From: Actinomycetes bacterium
Lineage (GTDB): Bacteria > Actinomycetota > Coriobacteriia > Coriobacteriales > Eggerthellaceae
Direction of reading: 5' to 3'
DNA length: 64,000 nt
Assembly: GCA_023460315.1 (NCBI GenBank)
Contig: JAEWQO010000056.1
Span: forward strand, 61,668 to 125,667
The notes below the pieces were generated by a model that was given only the letters and a program-made list of their open reading frames with translations, had not been told where the DNA came from and made no database searches. Made by a program: the position numbers and the translations under genes. Shown piece after piece: positions 45,398 to 53,032 of this stretch (position 1 is the stretch's first letter; each line of letters begins with the position of its first letter).

Positions 45398-45883
45398 ATG
45401 GAGTATAACGTCAGCGCCCGCCACCCCAATAATGCCCTCAAGAAACGGGCTGTGGATGCGGCGATACGAGCAGATGACCTCCTTAAATCTTCGATTTCGC
45501 AAACAAGAGACGACCGATCTCTCTGCGAAATCATTAAGGAATACCTGCGTCTTCGGTATCTCTTGGAACCAAAAGACATGGATGAAACCGAATATCTCAA
45601 CCATCTTGGTGAAACAAGCATTGCGCGAGGTCTTGGAATACCGGTCGAGGCAGTACGTAAAAACGAGCTTGACTCAAAATGCACAGGCACATCCTCCTCC
45701 ATGGCAAAGAAAATCTTGCTTGTCATCGCCATCAACAAAGCCCTCAGCATCGCCATCGATGCCGAGACGACAGCCAACATGACCACGGTCACCGAACTGT
45801 GCGACGCGGTGCGCGCTCAGCTCGTACCGCAAATCAGAGCCGAGGAGCATGGAAATGGATGCCAAACGACGCACGATCGATGA
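45398..45883 (+). CDS. Small ACP-like protein with a conserved cysteine (copy 2)
   Basis: The 161-residue paralogue of 41653-42057 has YLRLRYLLEP (about residues 49-58), then NELDSKCTGTSS (Cys95), KKILLVIAINKALSIAID and TTVTELCDAVRAQL. Cys95 aligns with Cys82 of copy 1. Relative to copy 1 it has a charged C-terminal tail (RAEEHGNGCQTTHDR). The ATG at 45398 is chosen by alignment with copy 1; a longer frame starts inside the hairpin at 45338. It overlaps the sufE-like gene by 29 bases, so the two may be co-translated. Function not established. Confidence 0.75.
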   Translation: MEYNVSARHPNNALKKRAVDAAIRADDLLKSSISQTRDDRSLCEIIKEYLRLRYLLEPKDMDETEYLNHLGETSIARGLGIPVEAVRKNELDSKCTGTSSSMAKKILLVIAINKALSIAIDAETTANMTTVTELCDAVRAQLVPQIRAEEHGNGCQTTHDR

Positions 45884-46301
45884 AGAGCAGCATGCCATCG
45901 TCGAAGACATCACCTCACTTGGAGACGCCTTTTCACAATACTCCTATCTCCTCGAACTCTCCGCCTTACTTCCCCCATTGAGCGATGGCGAAAAAGATGC
46001 CTGCACTCTTGTCGCCGGATGCCAATCACAGGTTTGGCTGCTTGTAACCGCATGCAAAGACAACACAGTGAAAATCAAGGCCGAAAGCGATACGCTCATC
46101 GTGCGCGGCGTTCTCTTCCTTATAGTCTCGCTCCTTGATAACCGCACGGCCGAGGATATTGAAACGGCAAGCATCACTTTTGTCAAAGAAACTGATCTCA
46201 AAACCGCGTTTTCCGACGAGCGGCTCAATGGATTCGACTCGATTTGCAACACCCTACGTACTCTCAGCAGAGCTGCCGCCAATCAGCAGGAGGATGTATG
46301 A
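45855..46301 (+). CDS. SufE-family sulfur acceptor
   Basis: The 148-residue protein has the SufE active-site block CTLVAGCQSQVWLLVTA, with the persulfide-accepting Cys in GCQSQVWL (about residue 54). SufE takes sulfane sulfur from SufS. The ATG at 45855 stands seven bases after GAGGAG. It is followed directly by the SufS-like gene (ATGA overlap). Most actinobacteria use SufU rather than SufE, so a SufE here, not beside sufBCD, points to a dedicated role for this locus. Transfer from another phylum is possible. Confidence 0.9.
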   Translation: MDAKRRTIDEEQHAIVEDITSLGDAFSQYSYLLELSALLPPLSDGEKDACTLVAGCQSQVWLLVTACKDNTVKIKAESDTLIVRGVLFLIVSLLDNRTAEDIETASITFVKETDLKTAFSDERLNGFDSICNTLRTLSRAAANQQEDV

Positions 46302-47545
46302 CCATGGACGATTTCACGAGCAAGCTGGAAATGATCCGCAAGGACTTTCCCATCCTCGATCAAGCCATCGGAGACCATCCTCTCATTTACCTTGACAATG
46401 GAGCCACCACACAAATGCCCGATGCCGTGCTCGATACGCTTGTCGCGCACTACCGCACCGCCAACGCAAACGTACACCGCGGCATCCATACCCTGAGCGA
46501 ACGTTCGACCAGCTCGTTCGAAAAGGCAAGACAGACCGTTCAGAGGTTTGTCAACGCCTCCTCATCTGACGAGATAGTCTTTACCGGGGGCACAACCGAT
46601 TCCATCAACATGGTGGCACGAGGCTGGGAGGAACGTGCAAAACCAGACTCAATAATCGCCGTTACCGCTCTCGAGCATCATGCAAACTTCGTTCCTTGGC
46701 AACAACTCTGTCGCCGTGCGCACATGCAGTTCAAGGTGATTCCTCTCACGCCCGGAGGAGATATTGACCTTGACAGTCTCAACAAGGTGCTTTGCTCCCA
46801 CCGAGTGGCCCTCGTGGCAGTCGCTCACGTTTCCAACGTGCTCGGTTGCGTGAGTCCTGTCCGATCAGTTGCCAACATGGCGCACAAGAACGGTGCACGC
46901 GTACTTGTTGATGCCGCCCAAAGCATACGCCACGAAATCGTTGACGTGCAAGAACTGGACTGCGATTTTCTCTGTTTTTCAGGACACAAGATGCTTGGAC
47001 CTGCCGGCATCGGCGTATTGTACGGAAAACATGAAGCGCTTTCGAGACTCTCCCCCGTAAGGTTTGGCGGGGAGATGGTCGACAAGGTGACCGCCGCAGA
47101 AACAACATTTGAAAAGCTCCCCTTACGACTCGAGGCAGGAACGCCGAATTTCAGCGGAGCAATCGCCCTCGCCTCTGCAATTGATTACCTTACTTCGATT
47201 GGTCGCGAAGGCATCGCCACATATGAGCATGAGCTCATAACCCACGCAGAGCAGAGGCTCGAAACCATCGAGGGCCTTCATATTCTCGGTAAGCCTCTGC
47301 AGCGGGCAGGTTGCCTCTCGTTCGCAGTCGATGACGTGCATCCCTTTGACTTGGCCACGCTCATGGATAAGCAAGGAGTCGCGCTGCGTTCGGGAAACCA
47401 GTGCGCACAGCCCTTGCTTCACGAAGTCTACGGCATACAGCATGTCACACGCCTTTCCCCCGCTTTCTATAACACGATTGCAGAAATCGATTCCTGCATC
47501 ACAATGCTTGAACGAACCATCTCGTTGCTCAGAGCAGCGAGATAA
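46298..47545 (+). CDS. SufS-family cysteine desulfurase
   Basis: This 415-residue PLP enzyme removes sulfur from cysteine. The PLP Lys lies in CDFLCFSGHKMLGPAGIGVLYGKHE (about residue 226). The active Cys is in LRSGNQCAQPLLHEVYG, where the SufS form is RTGHHCAQP. DNGATTQMPDAVLDTLVAHY and NVHRGIHTLSERST are the opening family blocks. The ATG at 46298 overlaps the SufE stop (ATGA), just after AGGAGG. It pairs with the SufE-like protein and probably feeds the ACP-like cysteine proteins, an inference from gene order. Confidence 0.93.
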   Translation: MTMDDFTSKLEMIRKDFPILDQAIGDHPLIYLDNGATTQMPDAVLDTLVAHYRTANANVHRGIHTLSERSTSSFEKARQTVQRFVNASSSDEIVFTGGTTDSINMVARGWEERAKPDSIIAVTALEHHANFVPWQQLCRRAHMQFKVIPLTPGGDIDLDSLNKVLCSHRVALVAVAHVSNVLGCVSPVRSVANMAHKNGARVLVDAAQSIRHEIVDVQELDCDFLCFSGHKMLGPAGIGVLYGKHEALSRLSPVRFGGEMVDKVTAAETTFEKLPLRLEAGTPNFSGAIALASAIDYLTSIGREGIATYEHELITHAEQRLETIEGLHILGKPLQRAGCLSFAVDDVHPFDLATLMDKQGVALRSGNQCAQPLLHEVYGIQHVTRLSPAFYNTIAEIDSCITMLERTISLLRAAR

Positions 47546-47773
47546 GAAGCCTGAATCGTCAAGCGGAAAACAGCTGAAAGGCACGAAGCTCTCGACCCTC
47601 CATAGGGAGTCATCCGAAAGGTTTGCCAAAATGAGCCCATCCTCTCAAAAAACGAAGCCCATTCTGCCTCGGCACGCGTCAACAGTACGTCACCGAAACC
47701 GTGCAGACTTGCCGCTCCTCTCTCGCAAGCCTCTAGAATGCAGAAAGGCGCACGCTTCTTCAAGCGTCAAAGT

Positions 47774-47802
47774 GGGGCGTCGGAGGTGATCTCCGTCGCC
47801 CC
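47774..47802 (+). terminator. Strong hairpin upstream of the baeRF gene
   Basis: GGGGCG-T-CGGAG (47774-47785) pairs with CTCCG-T-CGCCCC (47791-47802), eleven pairs with one T/T mismatch and a five-base loop. It is followed by TTGTCCGTTTTC. It lies 29 bases before the ATG of the next gene and about 230 bases after the sufS-like stop, so it may end the upstream operon or act in the leader of the downstream gene. Confidence 0.55.
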
Positions 47803-47830
47803 TTGTCCGTTTTCTCGAAGGAGGACGAAT

Positions 47831-48982
47831 ATGCCCGAGCGAATCAAGAATCTCGTAAACATCCCCGCCGAGATGGCCTCTCGCAGAGAGCCTCGTCTCG
47901 CGTCCATCTACCTGTCCACCCATCGCCACTCACCCGAAAGCGACCAGGACAGGATCAGGTTCAAGAACCTCGTTTCCCAGGTGGAGAAGCGTCTTGAGAT
48001 GCAGGGGACGAAGCGCGATCATGCCTCGCTCATCGAAAGCCTCAATGCGGTCGCGACCGATCTCGACAGACAGGTATGGCGCCACACGCAAGACGGCCTG
48101 GCCGTGCTCGCAAGCGACGACGTCGCGTATGTGCGCAAGCTCGGTTACCCGGTCGACGATGTCGCGGTCGTGTCTGACCGATTCTTCATAAAACCGCTGA
48201 TTCGTGACTTTCAGTATGATTGCCGCTGCCTTTTACTGGCGGTGTCCAAAGACCGCTTCGACGTGTACACGACCGATGGCTGCTCCTTGGAGAAACAGGA
48301 GATGCCCGAAGGAGTCGGCAGCACGCTTCAGGACGTTTTCGACGACTTTGACAGCCATTCTTCCGTCACGGTAGGATCATATGGTGGATCCGACCCACAC
48401 TTTTATGGACGTAACTCGAAAAACGAGATCGTGGAGAAGGAGACCTTGAAGTTCTTCCGCCACGTCAACAGCGTCTTCGTTGAGCACTTCTCTCGAGAGA
48501 ACGGCGATCCGGTCATACTCGTGGCACTGCCCCAGCATCAAACCGATTTCAGGACGATCGCGACCATCCCCAACCTTATCGAACCCGGCATCGAAAAAGC
48601 ACCGGCCTCTTTGCAGGAAACTGACCTTCAGACGGCAGCGTGCTCGATTCTCAGAGAGCTGAAAGACGCCTCGATTGAAAAAATGCTCGGTGACTACGGC
48701 CTGTATCAGTCGCGCGGTCGTGCGACATCGGATCCAAGCGAGATAGCGCACGCCTTGACGCGTCGCACGGTCGCCGCGCTCTTTATCGAAGAAGGCGTCA
48801 CCATCCCCGGATCGATGGACGAGAATACAGGTGCCATCTCGCGTGAGACCTCGGAGAATTGGATCGGCGACCTCGCGGACCAGTTCGCGCGTCTCACGTT
48901 CGCAGGGGGCGGAGAGGTGTATTCCGTGACGGGAGATCTCATGCCCACAGATACGGGCGTGGCTGCCATGCTGCGCGCCTGA
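47831..48982 (+). CDS. Bacterial archaeo-eukaryotic-release-factor-like (baeRF) family protein
   Basis: The 383-residue protein matches the baeRF families related to archaeal/eukaryotic release factor eRF1 in fold. The N-terminal part (RREPRLASIYLSTHRHSPESDQDRIRFKNLVSQVEKRL) and the C-terminal PAS-like region (HALTRRTVAALFIEEGVTIPGSMDEN) fit those proteins. It has no GGQ motif, so peptide release is unlikely. Related proteins bind ribosomes or appear in translation-stress contexts; none of this is shown here. The ATG at 47831 follows AAGGAGG. Confidence 0.75.
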   Translation: MPERIKNLVNIPAEMASRREPRLASIYLSTHRHSPESDQDRIRFKNLVSQVEKRLEMQGTKRDHASLIESLNAVATDLDRQVWRHTQDGLAVLASDDVAYVRKLGYPVDDVAVVSDRFFIKPLIRDFQYDCRCLLLAVSKDRFDVYTTDGCSLEKQEMPEGVGSTLQDVFDDFDSHSSVTVGSYGGSDPHFYGRNSKNEIVEKETLKFFRHVNSVFVEHFSRENGDPVILVALPQHQTDFRTIATIPNLIEPGIEKAPASLQETDLQTAACSILRELKDASIEKMLGDYGLYQSRGRATSDPSEIAHALTRRTVAALFIEEGVTIPGSMDENTGAISRETSENWIGDLADQFARLTFAGGGEVYSVTGDLMPTDTGVAAMLRA

Positions 48983-49023
48983 CACCGCCGAAGCGCCCAC
49001 CTGCACGCAGAAAGCCGGCACAC

Positions 49024-49054
49024 GGAACGGGCACTCGAAAAATCCGCCCGTTCC
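49024..49054. terminator. Bidirectional hairpin between baeRF and ZIP genes
   Basis: GGAACGGGC (49024-49032) pairs with GCCCGTTCC (49046-49054) across a 13-base loop containing GAAAAA. It lies between the convergent ends of the two genes. Confidence 0.55.
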
Positions 49055-49061
49055 CAGCCGT

Positions 49062-49850
49062 CTATCCCAGCGCCACGTCGAGACACATCATCAGCACGAA
49101 ACCGACGGCCACACCCACGACGCCAATGTTGGAGTGGCCGCCTTCCTGTAGCCCGGGAATGAGTTCTTCGACGACCACATAGATCATGGCCCCCGCGGCA
49201 AAGGCGAGCAGGAAGGGCATGGCCGGGACAAGAAGGCTCGTGAGCGCGATGGTGATCAAGGCGGCAATAGGCTCGACAACGCCTGAAAGGGTTCCAAACA
49301 GAAACGCTTTCGCGCGGGACATGCCTTCCGCACGAAGAGGCGCCGAGACGATGGTCCCTTCAGGAAAATTCTGGATGGCAATGCCCAAAGACAGCGCCAT
49401 CGCACCAGCGAGGGAAACGGCATCGTTGCCGGACATCACCCCCGCGAATACCACACCGACAGCCATGCCCTCAGGCACGTTGTGGATGGTCACCGCGAGA
49501 ATGAGCATGGTGCTGCGCTTCATCTTTGCCGGAAGGCCTTCCGGAGTCTTGCTGTTGGGATGCAAATGGGGAACAAGGCTGTCTATGAGCAGGAGAAAAC
49601 CGACCCCCGAAAGAAAACCTGCAGCGGCAGGCAGCCACGCTAGAGCGCCCTGCTGTCCCGCCTCCTCGATGGAGGGAATCAGCAGCGACCACACCGAAGC
49701 CGCCATCATCACGCCGGAAGCAAATCCCAAGAGGAGCTTCTGAATCCAGGGTTTCAAAACACCCTTGAGAAAAAAGACCATCCCCGCACCCAGGGTCGTT
49801 CCAAGAAAAGGAACCAGGATGCCGAGCGATATCGTTGCCGTCACGTCCAT
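49062..49850 (-). CDS. ZIP-family metal transporter (ZupT-like)
   Basis: The 262-residue protein has about eight membrane helices with the ZIP metal-binding motifs HNVPEGMAVG (fourth helix) and IQNFPEGTIVSAPL (fifth helix). It imports Zn, Fe or Mn by a passive or coupled mechanism. The ATG at 49850 is preferred because GGGAGAATGTGC precedes it; a nearby ATG at 49856 is possible. The gene is alone on this strand. Confidence 0.92.
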   Translation of the reverse strand: MDVTATISLGILVPFLGTTLGAGMVFFLKGVLKPWIQKLLLGFASGVMMAASVWSLLIPSIEEAGQQGALAWLPAAAGFLSGVGFLLLIDSLVPHLHPNSKTPEGLPAKMKRSTMLILAVTIHNVPEGMAVGVVFAGVMSGNDAVSLAGAMALSLGIAIQNFPEGTIVSAPLRAEGMSRAKAFLFGTLSGVVEPIAALITIALTSLLVPAMPFLLAFAAGAMIYVVVEELIPGLQEGGHSNIGVVGVAVGFVLMMCLDVALG

Positions 49851-50163
49851 GCACATTCTCCCTTGGCCTCCTCCGCACAACGCGCGCAGGATCGCCACCT
49901 CGATGAGTTGTCTCGATTCAGTTTCTCAGTACAGGCGTCAGGCGCCTGAAATCATCCATCCGTCACTTCATGATAGCTTATCGGGCAAGCCTGGACCGCC
50001 GCCGATTCTTTCCCCGCGCGATTTCATCGCCAGTTCTCCTCGGGATCCCGCGCAAGAGCCTCACCATAGCGGACGTTGCGCAACTATAGAATCCTCGGGA
50101 AGGCGTCTGGCTTGGCCGCCTCCCGATCCGGAAGTTTTGATGGCAGGAGCGACAGGCATGCCA
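49851..50163. other. 313-base intergenic region between ZIP start and metA end
   Basis: No gene is recognised. The ZIP promoter should lie in the first part, but I could not assign hexamers. The sequence GAAGGCGTCTGGCTTGGCCGCCTCC near 50100 is partly self-complementary. Short frames here have no family features. Confidence 0.35.
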
Positions 50164-51159
50164 TCAGTGCAATGTGCTGCGTTCTTCCTCGGAAACATCG
50201 GCAGACGAGGCATGGCTGCTCTTCCACGAATCCTCGCGGTTGGTGCCGATGTCGTCCACATTGAATGGCGTTTCCTGGTACACGAAGTAATTCAGCCAGT
50301 TCATGAACAGCAAGCTCGCGCTGCTGCGCCACGTCACCTTCGGCGGACGCGTCGGATCGTCGCCGGGAAAATAGTTCTTCGGTGGCTCAATCGGCTTGCA
50401 GAGCGCCTTGTCACGAAGATACTCGTTCCGCAATGAGTTAGCATCGTATTCGGAATGGCCGGTGATGAATATCTGACGTCCTTCCTCGGTCTTCACCGCA
50501 TAGACGCCCGCCTCCGCCGACGAGGCGAGTATCTGGAGGTCGGGGACCGCCTCGACATCCTCTCGCCGTATGCTGGTGTGGCGTGACTGCGGAACCATGA
50601 AGGTGTCATCGAAGCCGCGAAACAGCATGGAGTTTCGATACTCCACCGTATGCTCGAACACGCCGAACAGCTTCTCGTCCAGCCGATGTTTCGGAACGCC
50701 AAAATGATGGTAGAGTCCCGCCTGTGCAGCCCAGCAGATGTGCAGGGTGCTGTAGACATGCGTCTTCGACCACTCCATGATGTCGACGAGCTCTCCCCAG
50801 TACGACACATCCTCGAATTCGAGCTCCTCGACAGGTGCGCCCGTGATGATCAATCCGTCAAACTTGCGGTCACGAACGTCGTCAATGGTCTGGTAAAACG
50901 AAATGATATGGTCTTCGCTCACGTGTTTTGACTCGTGCGATGCCGTGTGCAGAAGAGTCAACTCCACCTGCAGCGGCGTATTGCCCAGAAGACGCGCGAA
51001 TTGGGTCTCGGTTTCCACCTTCAGCGGCATCAAATTGAGAAGGGCAACGCGCAGGGGGCGGATGCTCTGCGTAGCCGCACGCAGCTCGTGCATGGCGAAG
51101 ATGTTCTCAACCTTCAACTTCCTTGTCGCAGGCAGTTCGTCAGGTATGATGATGGGCAT
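50164..51159 (-). CDS. metA: Homoserine O-succinyltransferase (MetA family)
   Basis: The 331-residue enzyme acylates homoserine, the first step of methionine synthesis from homoserine. The nucleophile Cys is in STLHICWAAQAGLYHHFGVPK (about residue 142), and the His-Glu pair is in IFITGHSEYDANSL (about 235-237). It opens MPIIIPDELPATRKLKVENIFAMHELRA, as usual. MetA members may use succinyl- or acetyl-CoA; this cannot be settled by eye. AAAGGG precedes the ATG. A long leader with a terminator-like hairpin lies upstream. Confidence 0.95.
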   Translation of the reverse strand: MPIIIPDELPATRKLKVENIFAMHELRAATQSIRPLRVALLNLMPLKVETETQFARLLGNTPLQVELTLLHTASHESKHVSEDHIISFYQTIDDVRDRKFDGLIITGAPVEELEFEDVSYWGELVDIMEWSKTHVYSTLHICWAAQAGLYHHFGVPKHRLDEKLFGVFEHTVEYRNSMLFRGFDDTFMVPQSRHTSIRREDVEAVPDLQILASSAEAGVYAVKTEEGRQIFITGHSEYDANSLRNEYLRDKALCKPIEPPKNYFPGDDPTRPPKVTWRSSASLLFMNWLNYFVYQETPFNVDDIGTNREDSWKSSHASSADVSEEERSTLH

Positions 51160-51420
51160 GACGGTTCCCTTTCAGTATTCTTGCCTCATAACAAGAACAG
51201 CCCGCATGAAACGGGCTGCATATCGGCAGGATTGATGCAACCCGGCCATCCGGACTGCAGGAGAGTTCGTCACCGGCAGACAGACGGATGGATGTCTCTG
51301 TCCGGCGAAGCGGAGCAGCGCATGATGCCTTCGCACATGCTCCTCAGCATTCGCATGCCTGCAAAGTTATGAAGGAAACGCTTTGACACGGAAATCTCAT
51401 CCCTTTGTCATTGACCAGAT
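51160..51420 (-). promoter_or_regulatory. Long 5' leader of metA, possible riboswitch or attenuator
   Basis: About 260 bases separate the predicted start site (near 51420) from the metA ATG, and no gene lies there. Just before the ATG, AGCCCG (51217-51212 on the minus strand) and CGGGCT (51204-51199) form a hairpin followed by GTTCTTGTTATG, resembling a weak terminator. Earlier segments have GC-rich inverted repeats (CTCCGCTTCGCCGGAC). A SAM- or T-box element would be expected, but I find neither the SAM-I core nor a T-box sequence. Confidence 0.45.
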
Positions 51421-51426
51421 AGATGC

Positions 51427-51456
51427 ATTATTGCGTGGAATTTAGAAACGTGTCAA
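51427..51456 (-). promoter_or_regulatory. Predicted metA promoter
   Basis: On the minus strand TTGACA (51456-51451) and AATAAT (51432-51427) are separated by 18 bases. This is near consensus and places the start site near 51420. Confidence 0.6.
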
Positions 51457-51801
51457 GGCCACCGCCCTTGACATCCCTTCGGCCGCATTCTTGTTTCAGC
51501 AGATCAATTCCTTATTTTCCCTTGGCCATCGGTAAATGTTTCTCCGAGATATCACTATTTCATATAACTGAGTCACCGTTTTCCCACAATAAATCAGCGT
51601 GAGAATTTCACCGCCACGTTCTCTCATTGCTATATACCTGCAGTCGTCTGATTAAAGGCGCTCGTCGTCCGCGAGGCCACGAAACCGCCAGAGGGGTCCT
51701 TCTCCAGCATGCCATGTTCGCCGACAGGGGCCCCCAGTCGCGATGCGCGATACCAAACAAACGAGCGGAACGGCAGGAGCGGTCAAAACCGTACAGGCCG
51801 G
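51457..51801. other. 345-base region upstream of the metA promoter
   Basis: No gene was recognised. The sequence is moderately A+T-rich around 51500-51600 and has no obvious repeat, tRNA or terminator. A short frame at 51627-51998 shows no family features. Confidence 0.4.
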
Positions 51802-52734
51802 CTAACCCCGCACTCCGTTTCCGCCATTCTGTTTCACCTGATACATGGCCGCATCGGCCCGGGCAATCCAGCCGTCGGTCAGATCTTCTCCCGGACGATA
51901 TTCCGCCACTCCGATGCTCACCGTCAGATCCAGACAGGCCCCCGCACCTCTCACCTCGGCCCGCTGCCGTATCCTCTCCGCAATGGCAAGGGCCGTAGAA
52001 CGATCGACCCCCGGCAAGAGAACGACGAACTCGTCACCGCCCCATCGAAACAGAAAGTCTCCGTCGCGGATAACGTCTTCGATGGCGTCGGCGATCTCCC
52101 TGAGCGCCCGGTCTCCAGCATTATGTCCACAGGTATCGTTGAGAACTTTGAACCGATCCACGTCCATGAAAAGGATAGCAAGGCCAGAGTCCTTCTCCTG
52201 GGCTTTTGTCACAAGGGGGGTCGCCACTTCGAAAAAACGCCGCCGGAGCCACGTGCCCGTAAGATGGTCCGTCAGAAGATCCTTCACGATCTCTTCCTTG
52301 TCAACCGTCCCATCCCCATTTGTCCGTGCGAGCAGCGCGGCGGCATTCAGGTCTTCCTTCATGTCTCGAACAAAGGCGACGAACAGTCCTTCGTTCTCTT
52401 GCGGAACCGATATCTCAACCCTCACGGGGAAGGGCCGGCCATCGGCATGGCGGAACGAGGTGGACATTTTCGCAATCTCGCCGTCTCGGACAAGCTGTGT
52501 CAGATGCCCGTCTTGTCCGATATCGGAAGGTTTGAGCATGATGTCGAGATCGGCCATGCGAATGCCCACAAGCGATCCGTCCGGATAGCCCGTCATCGCA
52601 TGCAGCGCCCGGTTCGCAAATATAATCTTACCCAGAACGGTGACCCACATCACCCCATCGGGATTGTTGTCAAGGCTCCAGAAAGCAAGGCTGCATTCTC
52701 GTCTCCTGTTGCCCATCAGGCAGCTTTCGGCCAT
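51802..52734 (-). CDS. PAS-GGDEF diguanylate cyclase
   Basis: The 310-residue protein has a PAS domain (about residues 15-125, NNPDGVMWVTVLGKIIFANRALHAMTGY) and a GGDEF domain (about 145-308). The active motif is intact, FRWGGDEFVVLLPG, and an inhibitory I-site RDGD sits five residues before it, so product feedback is likely. No membrane segment is seen, suggesting a cytoplasmic sensor making cyclic-di-GMP. The ATG at 52734 follows AAGGAGG at about eight bases. It is divergent from the dehydrogenase at 53033. Confidence 0.92.
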   Translation of the reverse strand: MAESCLMGNRRRECSLAFWSLDNNPDGVMWVTVLGKIIFANRALHAMTGYPDGSLVGIRMADLDIMLKPSDIGQDGHLTQLVRDGEIAKMSTSFRHADGRPFPVRVEISVPQENEGLFVAFVRDMKEDLNAAALLARTNGDGTVDKEEIVKDLLTDHLTGTWLRRRFFEVATPLVTKAQEKDSGLAILFMDVDRFKVLNDTCGHNAGDRALREIADAIEDVIRDGDFLFRWGGDEFVVLLPGVDRSTALAIAERIRQRAEVRGAGACLDLTVSIGVAEYRPGEDLTDGWIARADAAMYQVKQNGGNGVRG

Positions 52735-52905
52735 GCGCGTTGCCTCCTTCGACGCGTGGGCCTCATGACGAGACACTCCCGTTGATTCCCACAAGCTGAC
52801 GACGGCGTATTACGGAAGGTAAACAACCGGCAACACCTTGTGAATATTATGACATATTACCGGTTCAAACGGCAAAAATTCCAGTTCTTCCACACCGCCG
52901 CCAAC

Positions 52906-52934
52906 TTGTTTCCCTGTTCTCGGCTTTGTATAAT
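52906..52934 (+). promoter_or_regulatory. Promoter of the aldehyde dehydrogenase gene
   Basis: TTGTTT (52906-52911) and TATAAT (52929-52934) are separated by 17 bases. Transcription would begin near 52941, about 92 bases before the ATG. Confidence 0.65.
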
Positions 52935-53032
52935 GAGCGCTGAAGCATCTATCACAGTCTGCGATCTGACGGCGGGAATCGTCCCTCCACGTCAGGCCCC
53001 GGCACCGCATTGCAGCAGAAAGCGAGGTTCCC

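Noticed and set aside
51160..51420. SAM-I riboswitch before metA
   Set aside because: The conserved core segments of SAM-I (the GGUGGAGGGA and CGGCAACC parts) are not found, so no class is assigned.
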